Part shown: positions 11,780 through 22,341 of the stretch, one piece after another
Position numbering within the stretch: the stretch's first letter is position 1
Layout: each line of letters begins with the position of its first letter
NCBI RefSeq assembly: GCF_020283565.1
Contig: NC_060060.1
Coordinates: forward strand, 36,270,001-36,334,000
Origin: Trifolium pratense
Taxonomy: Eukaryota; Streptophyta; Magnoliopsida; Fabales; Fabaceae
DNA: 64,000 bases
Reading direction: 5' to 3'
The notes under the pieces: model-generated
What the model was told of the DNA's origin: nothing
Seen by the model: the letters and a program-made list of their open reading frames with translations, nothing else
Database searches by the model: none
Program-made: the position numbers and the translations under genes

Positions 11780-12080
11780 AATTATAGTAGTAAGGTTTTT
11801 TTTGGAGAATAATAGTAGTAAGTTTGAAGATACAGAAGAGTGATATTGTCTCATTTTATTTCTCAACAAAAAAGGAAGCAAAAGATACGGAGAAACAACA
11901 AAAACGTGTAAAATTAATGGTATTGCGTGTGAAATTAATTCTTGTTCTTGGTATTATCATGTGAAATTAATTCTTGAAATATACACTGTATTAATCAATT
12001 TTAATTTTTTGAATATACTGTAACTATTATTAATTAACGTTTTTATTTGTTTTTTATTCCCTTATTATTGTTAATGATTT

Positions 12081-12112
12081 CCGCGTTAAACTTATTACCT
12101 GTTCCCCTCAAC
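12081..12112 (+). promoter_or_regulatory. Conserved upstream block of tetraspanin copy 3
   Basis: CCGCGTTAAACTTATTACCT then GTTCCCCTCAAC, the same block as upstream of copies 1, 2 and 4, here with three extra bases (ATT). Its distance from the start codon is about 170-190 bases. Confidence 0.5.
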
Positions 12113-12157
12113 GGTAAAAAAATAACATAACGTAACAAATAAGTAACAAATTTTCTC

Positions 12158-12182
12158 TATAAATAATTAACAAAACCCTAAA
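12158..12182 (+). promoter_or_regulatory. TATA box and telo-box of tetraspanin copy 3
   Basis: TATAAATA at 12158-12165 lies 107 bases before the start codon. AAACCCTAAA at 12173-12182 is a telo-box, a motif common near plant transcription starts. Copy 4 has the same pair at 17443-17450 and 17458-17467. Confidence 0.55.
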
Positions 12183-12271
12183 ACTCAGTATATCTCTCTC
12201 TTCTCTGTACTTTTCTTCTTCTTCTTCTTCACATTCTCTCTGATTTTGATACTTTCATTTTCATCATCATC

Positions 12272-13196
12272 ATGAAGCTGAGCAACAACATTATCGGAAT
12301 TCTGAACTTCCTAACCCTACTTCTTTCAATTCCAATTTTAGTGATGGGAATATGGTTACACAAACAAGCCACCTCTGAATGTGACAGATGGTTAGAAAAA
12401 CCCATTATTGCCCTTGGTGTTTTTCTCTTAATTGTTTCTCTAATGGGTTTCATTGGTGCTTGTTTTCGTGTTTCATGGCTTCTTTGGTTCTATCTTCTTT
12501 TCATGTTCTTACTCATTGTTCTTCTCTTTGTTTTCACCATTTTCTCTTTTGTTGTTACTAACAAAGGTGCTGGTGAAAAACTATCCGATAAAGGGTATAA
12601 AGAATATAGACTTGGTGATTATTCTCATTGGTTGCAGAAAAGGGTTAATAACAATAAAAATTGGAATAAGATTAAGAGTTGTTTACAATCTAGCCAATTT
12701 TGCTCTTTATATCATAACCAATTTGCCAATGATACTGTTGATAAATTCTATACTGAAAACTTGTCTGCTCTTCAGGTTAGAGTTTTTCTTCTTTTTCTTT
12801 TATTCAATCTCTGTTCGTTTATTTTTTTACGCAAGAAAACTTATGCCATTTCATTTCAATCTCTGTTTTTGGTTTCTTGATTTTCATTGTTTTCGATGTT
12901 TTGTGCAGTCCGGATGTTGTAAGCCTTCAAACGACTGTGGTTTTACTTATGTGAACCCAACAACCTGGACAAAGACCGGAAATGTTAGTTATAGCAACCC
13001 CGACTGCGATGCTTGGGTGAACGATCCAAACATTCTGTGCTTCAATTGCAAATCTTGCAAAGCTGGCTTATTGCAAAACATAAAGGGTGATTGGAAGAAG
13101 TCAGCTGTTGTCAATATCATATTCCTGATTTTCCTGATTATTGTCTACACCCTTGGTTGCTGTGCATTCAAGAATAACAGGAGAGACAATTATTAG
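12272..13196 (+). CDS. Tetraspanin (TET8-like) copy 3
   Basis: Intact two-exon gene: 12272-12775 and 12909-13196, phase-0 junction, 263 residues, a normal plant tetraspanin length. TM1 at about residues 7-29, TM2 ending GFIGACFRVSW, TM3 about 70-96, large extracellular loop to about 225, then TM4 (VVNIIFLIFLIIVYTLGCCAF) and a short basic tail. The loop has the diagnostic SGCCKPSNDCGF at the start of exon 2 and later CFNCKSC. The first cysteine of GACCRV is F here, unlike the other copies. The 133-base intron is much shorter than the 1.2-kb intron of copy 4. The 3' UTR shares long blocks with copy 4. Expected at the plasma membrane and in endomembrane vesicles; the specific role is unknown. 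Confidence 0.93.
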
Positions 13197-13937
13197 CATG
13201 TAGATGATTTCGCCTATATGGTTTATATGCTCTTTTTCTTTTTGTTGGTTCTTTATGGCTTGGATGTATTTTTACTGTTTTCAGTACAGTTTATTCTGTT
13301 GACAATTTTATATTCAGATGTTGTTTAAGAAGTTGTTTTAATAACATTTCTGTTCATTCTTTTCAATTTCTATACCGTTTTAGAAATAACTGCATGCTCA
13401 TAGTAAAAATTTATTTTTTGTCGCGATTATTTTTTGTCAAGTAAATAAGTGAAGTGTCCCGGGTTCAAATCCGGGCTTCTGCACATAGTGATGTCCCTAC
13501 CAACTAGCTAAGCTCACGGAGAGAATTTGCCCTGATTTTATACTATTCGGAATCTTGATTCTTGATTTGTTTAGCCAAGATTTTATACTAACAAACATGC
13601 ACAATTAACTATCAGAATATATCCATAAAAAAAAAAAACTATCAGAATATAGTCTATATTTTTTCCGGATCATGTATCAATTACTTTAAGGGTTTTGTTA
13701 ACATGTGCATGTATGATAAAGTATCTTAATATAGAAATTCAATATTTAATGATGAAAAAATTTAATGTTTGAAAGGTTAAAATACACAAATTCTAAAGTA
13801 TAATTTTTATTTTTGATTTTGATAAAAAAAAAAATTTATTTTTGATTCCTTAACATGTGTCATGTGCACATGTTAACATTCTTTTTACTTTAAAAATGCA
13901 TGACAAATTAAATGACTAATTATTTCTAATTAAATGA
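13197..13937. other. Copy 3 3' flank with tRNA-derived SINE piece
   Basis: The 3' UTR of copy 3 runs to about 13330. On the minus strand about 13436-13520 resembles a tRNA-derived SINE: GAGCTTAGCTAGTTGGTAGG as A-box region and a B-box arm with the palindrome CCCGGATTTGAACCCGGG. The rest is AT-rich with no gene. Confidence 0.5.
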
Positions 13938-14394
13938 CATCAAATGATTCTTCACTTACCTACCTAGTGCTATTTCCTGTCAATGCTTAACTTGATAAGG
14001 ATATCTTACAATTGAATTTCTATACGACACAAATATTGGTCATTAATTAAAGTTTTATGTTTTATAGCTTTTCAAAATTATTTTTATGTTTTCTACGATT
14101 TGGGTGTTGTACATGCCTTCAAATGAATGTGGTTGTATGAAGAAGACTGAAAATGTTTCTTATACCGACACTAGCTGTGCTTATAATAAAGAGGATTGTG
14201 GTGTTTTTTTATTACAACCAGATAATATGGACGAAGACCGAAAATGTTACTTATACCGACCTTGATTCTAATGCTTGGAACAACGATTACGATTCAAATG
14301 CTTTGTGCTTCAATTGCCAATCTTGCAAGGATGGTTTTCAGGATGGAAATAGGTTAGGCCAAACCAAATTTTGCAAGACATTTACGAAAATATA
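13936..14394 (+). pseudogene. Decayed tetraspanin exon-2 copy
   Basis: Sequence from 13936 is a paralogue of the intron-1 end and exon 2 of copy 2 (from about 7578). Features match in order: TTCACTTACCTACCTAG, the exon start, CCTTCAAATGAATGTGG, the extra-cysteine segment, CTTTGTGCTTCAATTG and the tail ending GGCCAAACCAAATTTT. It is dead: the acceptor CTACAG has become CTACGATT, a 2-base insertion disrupts the GCC motif, an added T in the run near 14205 shifts the frame, and the region coding for TM4 is deleted. No exon 1 precedes it. Confidence 0.85.
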
Positions 14395-14931
14395 AAAGTG
14401 TAAATTTACAATATTGCGCACTTTTTAGGGTGGGAGATTGTAGCTCAACTAATTTGAGCTAAAGATTAAAGGCGTAAAAGTATACGTGTTCAAGTTCCAG
14501 TAAAGAAAAGTACTAATATTAGCAATTAATTACTGACTTTGACCATTTAAAAGAAAATCATGCTTCGTCAAAAAATAAAATAAAATGCAACAATTAAATT
14601 AAAAAAATAAAATAAAACTCTTTCCTCTTGCATAATCGGTTATCAGGTAAACATTAGAAGAAAATGGATGAGGTGGACCAATAAAGTAGAGGGTGGTTAT
14701 AGGAGTGTGTCAATGAGTGTGACATTAGCATTCCTCTATTAAAAATAAGTAAGTTAGTTGAATCAAAATAATTAAATAAGGGTATACATGAAATAAGTTT
14801 AAATTTATAGGAGTATTAAATGAGAATAACTATTTACAATGTATTTTTTTGATTTGTGTATTTTTTTTTTTGCTGAGAATTTTATTCGAACAACATTGAA
14901 TACTAAATTAGTAAATTTAGATATCTTGGCT

Positions 14932-15255
14932 AATGCTACGGTGGACAAGTGATGTACCGAATATGAATTTTACAAAATTCACTATTGGATTGAAAGTTTA
15001 TATCGTATAGATCATCCATAAAATTTTTAAATTTTTTTGAAAATCATTGGATGTGTTATTAACCATCAAAATTTACGTTATTTAATAAACCGTTAATCTT
15101 GATATGTCTCAATAACATATCAAATGGTTTTCAATTTTTCTAAATTTTTCTATGGATGATCTATATGATATAAACTTTCAATTCAACGGTGGATTTTGTA
15201 AAATTCGTATTCGTTATAATATTATTGATGAAGTGATCCATATTAGAATTTACCT
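14932..15255. mobile_element. Palindromic MITE-like element
   Basis: The left arm (AATTTTACAAAATTCAC, GAAAGTTTATATC, GATCATCCAT) is the inverse of the right arm (ATGGATGATC, GATATAAACTTTC, GTGGATTTTGTAAAATTC). The arms extend about 100 bases around a loop centred near 15090. I could not fix the exact ends or a target duplication. Confidence 0.55.
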
Positions 15256-15983
15256 AAATCTTTGTAATTTCAACAAAGTTTTAATATTTATAGACTAAGC
15301 AATAACAACTACATCAAATTTCGTAATTGGTACACACAATTGTAAGATGAGCATTCCGATAGCTAATCATGAAAGGATTTTAACAAGAAATACAATAAGA
15401 TGTTTAGTGCATCATTTTAAAAGAGTTAAAACTTTTATCTTTATGGATGGTTAATTGTGTAAATCTACAGCCAAGATCATTTTTTGCATTTCTTCACCTA
15501 GTATTTATTGTAAGAAAGAGCATTTTCCTTATAAGATTCATGTTCAGACGATCTAGAAGCAGAATTATGCAAAGAGCATGGGCCCAAAATTTACAGAGAT
15601 GTACGACGATGTTGGAAGATATGGCTGGCATAGTTTTAGGCTCCGTTTGGTTTGAAGAAAAGAAAGAGTAGGAAAGAAATTTACAGAAATTGATGATTGA
15701 ACCTAGACTGAAGTTAATCTAAATTCATTCATTGGTTTGCGTAATTTTCTTTCATCTGTCTTTCTTTCCTCCCTAGACCACTGTGGTGGAATAAGAAAAA
15801 ATAATGTGGGTGGAAAAAAATTATAATATACGAATCGTTTAATTACACTTTTGGTCTCATGTTTTATCAAAGAGGTATGTTATTCCAACACAAAGCACGC
15901 AAAATGAGGAATGTAAAGAAATATATATAAAATATTAAAAACTGATACATTAAAACGAGGAATGTAAAAAATATTAAAAAAAC

Positions 15984-16180
15984 GAGAAATGTTATCTAGA
16001 CACATTTTTTAAGACAAAAACGTACACAACATATATGGACAATTTTGTCATTTCATATCATTTTCTCTTCCACTATCATTATTTTTTCTCTACCAACTTG
16101 TACTTTTTTTAGAGAAATGACATAATTACCCCTGAATGTTGTATTTTTGTCTCAAAAAATGTGTCTAGATAACATTTCTC
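15984..16180. mobile_element. MULE-type MITE, 197 bp
   Basis: The termini GAGAAATGTTATCTAGACAC and its complement GTGTCTAGATAACATTTCTC continue inward with only small differences for about 40 bases. The 9-base duplication TAAAAAAAC occurs at 15975-15983 and 16181-16189, the size made by Mutator-like transposases. No coding capacity. Confidence 0.8.
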
Positions 16181-17350
16181 TAAAAAAACAAAGAGTATAT
16201 TTGTTGTATTTTTGTAAAAAAATGTGTTTACCTAACATTTTTCCTTTATCAAACTCACAAAAGTAGCTACTCTATGATCATACGTTGCAATTTTGGTCTC
16301 AATTCATATTTTTACTCTAAAAATTGTGATTTATTTAGTGTTATAAAAAAATAATTTATTGTCTTCAACATTGAATCTGAAATGAAATGTCACATTTGAG
16401 ATCACCCGTACTAATAGACTATGAACTAATATTTGCACTAATACTTGAACTAATATGTGTACCGAGTTACTTACGATAGTAAATAATAAAGTTTAAGTTA
16501 ATATTGACATTAATATTTATACTAATACGTATACTGAATAACTTTAAATTATTAATAATACATTTAAATTAATACCCTATGAATAAATAAAAATTTGGGT
16601 GGGGGTGGATCGTGGCCCATCTCAGCCCATCCTAGCTAGGTCCGCCATTGGTTGACCGGGAACTTGTGAGATGGGAAAAAATTGAACCTAGTAATTAGTA
16701 TTGCTCAACCTAACAATTTTGACAATTAATTGAGCCAAAATTTGTGAACATATAATAATTTTAGAAAAAGTGTTAAATAATGCACTCGAACACTAGTTTT
16801 TTTTTTTTTTACGGAACTCTCGAACACAAATTAAGGAAACTAAATATAGTAAAAATATCCTGAAACTTGTATAGTCAACTTTCTTAAAGTGTAAAAGGCG
16901 ATATTTTTAATACAATTTTTTTTATTTCCTTAACCAGTGCTCAAAATACACAGTAAGCATGACCCATAATTTGATTATTCATTATTACAATAATATTTTT
17001 CCTGACTAAAGTACTAATTTTTATTTTAATATTTAATAATAGTAGTAAGTTTGTTGTACCAAAAAAAAAAGTAGTAAGTTTGAAGGCTTAAGAAAAGTGA
17101 TATTGTCTCATTTTATTTCTCAACGAGAAACGAAGAAAAAGATACGGAGCAGTTTAAAACATTTTTTTTTATAGTATATAGCGTGTAAAATTAATTCTTT
17201 TTTTTTTTTGTATTACCGTGTGAAATTAATTTTTAAAATATACTGTATTAATCAATTTTAATTGTTTGAATATAATAACTATTATTAAATATTTTTCCTT
17301 CAAAAAACTATTATTAAATCTTTTATTCCCTTATTGTTAATTGTTAATTT

Positions 17351-17380
17351 TTCCGCGTTAAACTTACCTGTTCTCTCAAT
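17351..17380 (+). promoter_or_regulatory. Conserved upstream block of tetraspanin copy 4
   Basis: TTCCGCGTTAAACTTACCTG then TTCTCTCAAT, the copy-4 version of the block conserved upstream of all four exon-1 copies, about 200-230 bases before the start codon. Confidence 0.5.
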
Positions 17381-17442
17381 ATTGAAACAAACGTAACGTA
17401 TACAAGTAACAAATTTTAATTATTTTCTTTATAAATTTTCTC

Positions 17443-17467
17443 TATAAATAATAAATAAAACCCTAAA
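17443..17467 (+). promoter_or_regulatory. TATA box and telo-box of tetraspanin copy 4
   Basis: TATAAATA at 17443-17450 followed by AAACCCTAAA at 17458-17467, the same arrangement as copy 3, then a CT-rich leader (CTCTCTCTCTCTCC, TTCTTCTTC). Confidence 0.55.
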
Positions 17468-17581
17468 ACTCTTTATATCTCTCTCTCTCTCTCCTCTGTT
17501 CTTCTTCTTCTCTGTACTTTTCTTCTTCTTTTCTTCTTCACATTCTCTGATTTTGATACTTTCAATTTCATCATCATCATC

Positions 17582-19618
17582 ATGAAGCTGAGCAACAACT
17601 TGATCGGAATTCTGAACTTTCTAACCCTACTTCTTTCAATTCCAATTTTAGTGATGGGAGTATGGTTACACAGACAAGCCAACACTGAATGTGAAAGATG
17701 GTTAGAAAAACCCATTATTGCCCTTGGTGTTTTTCTCTTAGTTGTTTCTCTATTGGGTTTCATTGGTGCTTGTTGTCGTGTTTCATGGCTTCTTTGGTTC
17801 TATCTTCTTTTCATGTTCTTACTCATTGTTCTTCTCTTTGTTTTCACCATTTTCGCTTTTATTGTTACTAACGAAGGTGCTGGTGAAAAACTATCCAATA
17901 AAGGGTATAAAGAATATAGACTTGGTGATTATTCTCATTGGTTGCAGAAAAGGGTTAATGATAATGGAAATTGGAAGAAGATTAAGAGTTGTTTACAATC
18001 TGGCAAAGTTTGCTCTTTATATCATAACCAATTTGTCAATGATACTGATGATAAATTCTTTACTGAAAACTTGTCTGCTATTCAGGTTAGGGTTTTTCTT
18101 CTTTTTCTTTATTCAATTTCTGTTCTTCATTTTAATTGCTTTTCTGGGTTCTCATCAAAATTTGAACTTGCATGTGATTCAATTTTGGGGTTGAAATTTT
18201 GATCATAAAAAAAATATATATATATTGGGGGTTGAAAAATTTGATCTTGATTTTATTGATCTATTTTCTGAAGATTCTGTGCAATTTGCTTGATATTAGG
18301 ATTTAGGGGTATGTGGATTTAGGATTATTTATTGCAAAATTGAACATTATTCTTCTGGTGTTCTTATGTTGAATGTGATAATTATCTTCAGAAATTAGAA
18401 TATAATTTGTATAGAAAAAAGTAATTACAAAATTTCAGAATATCTTAGCTTGCAAAAGTATCACATGATAGTATTAAATTAAATTTATAAGATACTTATG
18501 CTTTATAACTTTTTTCTGAGTAGTCAAATGTTTCTTTCTGAAAAGTGAACTTTTAAACTGAGATTTCTGAGTAGTCATGGCTTGTTCATGAAAAGTATTG
18601 ACTTTTAAATTGAGATTGCTTTTGTCCAACTTTTTGTTAAGTTCTTTTCTTTTCTTTACTTCTCATGGATGCTATGCTATTGCTTCTGGGCTAAAAAGTT
18701 GTGTCACTTTTTGAATATGCACTTTTCTTATGCCAATAAATTAAGCAATGGTTCCTTGTAGCTTTTCCAAATTTGAGTTTACTTTGATTTTATATTCTTC
18801 CATCATGGTAACATATAAGAAGAATCTTCCCTGCATGAGATTTTATTTTAAAAAAACTTGACAGATTATATTACTCTTTAACTCTTCCTAATTAATTACC
18901 TTGTTTAGCTTGATAGGGTATTTTACAATTGAATTTCTGTATGTTATGTCATGTTAATTACTTATTTTGTTATGGTGTTCCGTGGTTTGTGTTCTATGTT
19001 TTATGCTCAACTTGTACATGGAAAGAAATTATGGAACTTTATTGTACTTTGTTTGCTGGCATGTGAATATCAAATGGTAAAACCGTGCAAATTTTGTGTA
19101 TCTCTCTATTCGTAACGATCAATGAAGGTTGATAGTATCATCTATTTAATGCTCACAAGAAAATGTGTAATATGAGACTTTAAACCTAGAACCATGATCA
19201 ATTTAAGTTAGCCAATGACTTAAACTTCATTCCCCTGTGCTTTGTTTTATGTATTTCTGCCGTCTTCTGGTTTGTAAAATTTAGACTAATGGATTTCCAT
19301 TTTTTCGGATGTTTTGTGCAGTCTGGATGTTGTAAGCCTTCAAATGACTGTGGTTTTACTTATGTGAACCCAACAACCTGGACAAAGACTGGAAATGTTA
19401 CTTATACCAACCCTGACTGCGATGCTTGGGCGAACGATCCAAACGTTCTGTGCTTCAATTGCCAATCTTGCAAGGCTGGCTTACTGCAAAACATAAAGAC
19501 TGATTGGAAGAAGGCGGCTGTTGTCAATATCATATTCCTGATTTTCCTGGTTATTGTCTACTCCATTGGTTGTTGTGCATTCAGGAATAACAGGAATGAC
19601 AATTGGAAGAGATATTAG
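17582..19618 (+). CDS. Tetraspanin (TET8-like) copy 4
   Basis: Intact two-exon gene: 17582-18085 and 19322-19618 with a 1236-base intron, phase-0 junction, 266 residues. Exon 1 is the same length as in copy 3 (504 bases) and encodes TM1, TM2 (GFIGACCRVSW), TM3 and half of the large loop (KGYKEYRLGDYSHWLQ). Exon 2 begins SGCCKPSNDCGF, has CFNCQSCKAGLLQN, then TM4 (VVNIIFLIFLVIVYSIGCCAF) and the tail RNNRNDNWKRY. It is the closest relative of copy 3 and arose with it by tandem segmental duplication. All hallmark residues are present, so this is the best candidate for a fully functional member. The frame running past 18085 to 18202 is intron read-through. Confidence 0.95.
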
Positions 19619-20879
19619 GTTCTTCAATATTGAATGATTTAGCCCATATGGTTTATATGCTCTTTTTCTTTTTGTTGGTTCTTTATGGCTTTGATGGATT
19701 TCTTACTGTTTTCAGTACAGTTTTACTCTGTTGACAATTTTATATTTTACAGTTTCATAGTATCATATATCTTTACTTAGATATGACTTGGTTTGGTCAC
19801 ACTGCATTTCCTTTTGCAATCTACAAGTCTCTCTACTTAAATCATTATGCGTTTTAATCTCGTCTAACGCATAATGATTTGCAAAGTTTACGCCTAAGCT
19901 AAGCATTTCCATTTGATAAACTTGCATTGCATATACTTCGTCTTCTATGCAATCATAAGTCATATGCTTCTAAAGCTTGTCACCACCGATTTGTTTTCTT
20001 TCTTGATTCTCTAAGTAGGACAATATCATTTGTAAACACCAAATGTAGTGTTGGCTTGTCTATGTGTTTTATATTCATTGACTTTTTGTGCATTCTGAAA
20101 ATTGTGTCCCCTACTTGCAATATCACACACACACCTCTGGAGCACCGATTCTTCAAATTGAAGATGTGTTTGATGTCTGGCGCACATTATTTCATATTGA
20201 CGCATGTAAATACTTACACATATGAGTATCAATGTCTATGTTACACTTGGGTCTAATCGTGGCCTCGTACATAGCTGAACTATAAACAATAGGAACCCTT
20301 TGTTTTCTAGGCTTTGTGCAAAACTTCTCTTGACACTAACATACAATTTCTCCAACTCAATGGAAATTATCTTTAATTCCAATCCCTTCCTTATCACTCA
20401 TCCATCACTCGTGATAGCAAGTGGTAAATTATTTCCATGATCACCTTTGGAGCATAAAACGAAATTGTGTAGTGCTGAAAATTCACCTCCACTAAAGAAA
20501 ATGACACCCATTGTGATGTATTATTACATTACTTACAAACAAATTAGGTGTCTAAAAGTCTTGAGTATTTAAAATAATGGTAGCCGTTCAAATTATGGAT
20601 TGAACATGTGTATAGATGGTGAAAGACAGAGTGTCATTTTGAGATTGAATTATTGATGCCGGAGGTTATATATGTCCGTCCAATCATGAGTGAAACTTGA
20701 CTAGTTTGCCATGGACCATGGTCCTGTCCAACACGTAATTTTCCACGTTTGCCCCTATCTTATCTACTTGTGTGATGTAAATGTTAATCTACCTAATCAA
20801 ATGTTAGTTTCGTGCCTGCTTCCCTCAACTCTTGTTCCAATCCTTTAATCATCACTCTTCCGCCGATCTTGATTATAAG
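19619..20879. other. Copy 4 3' flank and intergenic DNA
   Basis: 19619-19760 is the 3' UTR, closely matching that of copy 3 (TATATGCTCTTTTTCTTTTT and TTTTCAGTACAGTTT in both). 19760-20870 has small overlapping frames on both strands (19927-20256 plus, 19763-20232 minus) that I cannot match to any protein; it is likely non-coding or old transposon sequence. Confidence 0.5.
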
Positions 20880-21431
20880 TGTTCTGGTAAAAAACAAGGG
20901 GGTTTGTATTATTGATCAAATGGTGTGATTACACTCAGTTCAATCCCAACAACCCTGGGAGTTTAATAAGTCAGAATTCGATCAGAACATAGGGGTTTGT
21001 GTTATTCAAGATTGATAACTGATACAAGTATGTCGGAGAAGAAATTGAATCTCTTTACAAGAATGAAAATATGGTGGTTTCTCATGATGAGAGTGAGTCT
21101 ATGTAGAATCAGTGAAAAGTTCTCCCCTCTTCTCTTGAAGAAGATCCTATTTATAGACAAAACATCTCCCTCTTGTTGCTTGATAACCGCCTTGCTTGGA
21201 GAGGAATTCATGGGTAGTGGGCGGTTACTTTTACTTCTTCTCCAAGCTTCTTCCTTCTTCTCCAAGCTTCTTCCTTCTTCTCCAAGTTTCTTCCTTCTTC
21301 TCCAAGTCATGGTGGATCATGCTTATCATGTGTTTTTCATGGTTGTTTTCATGCTTCTCCTTTAGATGCTCCCATTGGGCTTTTTCGTATTGGGCCTTAA
21401 CAAATCACACCCTGGTCCATGGCCCGGTACA
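20880..21431 (-). repeat. Long terminal repeat (3' LTR of the minus-strand element)
   Basis: 552 bp, apparently identical to 26276-26827. A minus-strand TATA-like TCTATAAATAGGA (about 21145-21157) would be the core promoter. It contains a short tandem of CTTCTTCTCCAAG(C/T)TTCTTC units (about 21232-21305). Open frames here (such as 20997-21365) occur equally in the other LTR and are not genes. Confidence 0.9.
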
Positions 21432-21445
21432 CAGCCCCCCAAGCA
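21432..21445 (-). other. Polypurine tract of the LTR element
   Basis: On the minus strand CTTGGGGGGCTG sits directly against the start of the LTR (TGTACCGGG). This is where plus-strand DNA synthesis would be primed, and it supports minus orientation. Confidence 0.6.
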
Positions 21446-22341
21446 CGAGGCTTCAAGAAGGCGAAGTGCTTTTGAATGAAGTAACTTGGCAATTATTATG
21501 TCTCGGCGTGGTTCTATGTCGCCTATTTGTTGCTGACTCATACTCTTTGTTTGCTTGTCGCCTTGTCCTTCCTTTTGTTGTTTATATTTCTTAGATAATT
21601 TGTACGTCCTTCTATGACTTTTGAATATCTTGATGCACGCCATTTGTGGCTTTGAATATTGTTGTCATTGTTTCTTGGCGACTTTGAGCAAGTTGGCAAG
21701 TCGCCCTTCCTTCTTTTCCATCGTATTTGTATTTTCGAGCCAGCGTTGTCACCAATCTCGCCTGTTCTTCTTTCGCGGATCGCCTTTCCTTCTTGGAAAC
21801 GAATTGAAACTTTGTGGCTAGTAACTTTGTTAGTCTATACTTCTGCTTCTTCTACTCAACATGAGTTTCTTATTTTCTTTGACACTCTATATTTGAGGAT
21901 TGTAAGTATTCTGGCGTAATCTGTCTCGCCACTTGTAGTTGATTTTCGTACTGCCAGGCTTGCACGCCTTATTTTGTAACTATTGTTTCTTTGGAGATTT
22001 AGAAAGAATTGGCGCTGCTCGGAGTCGCCCTTCCACTGTACTTTGTGTTTGGTGTTGAAAATAATCTCGCCTTTGAAATTTTTAACTTTGCACCTGCAAT
22101 GTCTTTAGCACTTTAAATATAATTATATATCATTTATGAATAACTTTTATACCTGATGCCTTTTTGGCGATTGTAACTAGTATGGCGATATGTCGCCTTG
22201 TTTCGCTGCATGACGAGCGATCTGGTTGTGTCCTTCTTGCTTTTAGAATCATATGACTTGACGTTATGGTGAATCGCCTTGCTTTGGTTGTGTGTAAGCT
22301 TCTTCTGGCGGTGTTGATAATCTCGCCCTTTTCTTTGCCGT

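Larger units (their letters stand above)
14395..17340. other. Intergenic DNA of the duplicated unit upstream of copy 4
   Basis: Paralogous in pieces to 8129-12070. It contains a palindromic element (about 14932-15255), a MULE-type MITE (15984-16180), a copy of the CGAACACTAGTTA family (about 16763-16955) and the empty LINE site (about 17035-17047). The frame at 15447-15671 has no recognisable product. Confidence 0.5.

Noticed and set aside
12453..12908. Long out-of-frame ORF over tetraspanin copy 3 (12453-13196)
   Set aside because: Only its end, after the intron, is real coding sequence (exon 2). The part before 12909 is a shadow of exon 1 and the intron.
13436..13520. tRNA gene on the minus strand
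   Set aside because: It has A- and B-box-like sequences, but no complete cloverleaf or acceptor stem could be formed; better explained as a tRNA-derived SINE.
19763..20256. Overlapping frames on both strands
   Set aside because: No recognisable domain, no splice pattern, and both strands are similarly open; insufficient to call a gene.
20997..21365. 122-codon open frame
   Set aside because: Lies within the LTR and is repeated exactly at 26393-26761; no protein features; antisense to the element.
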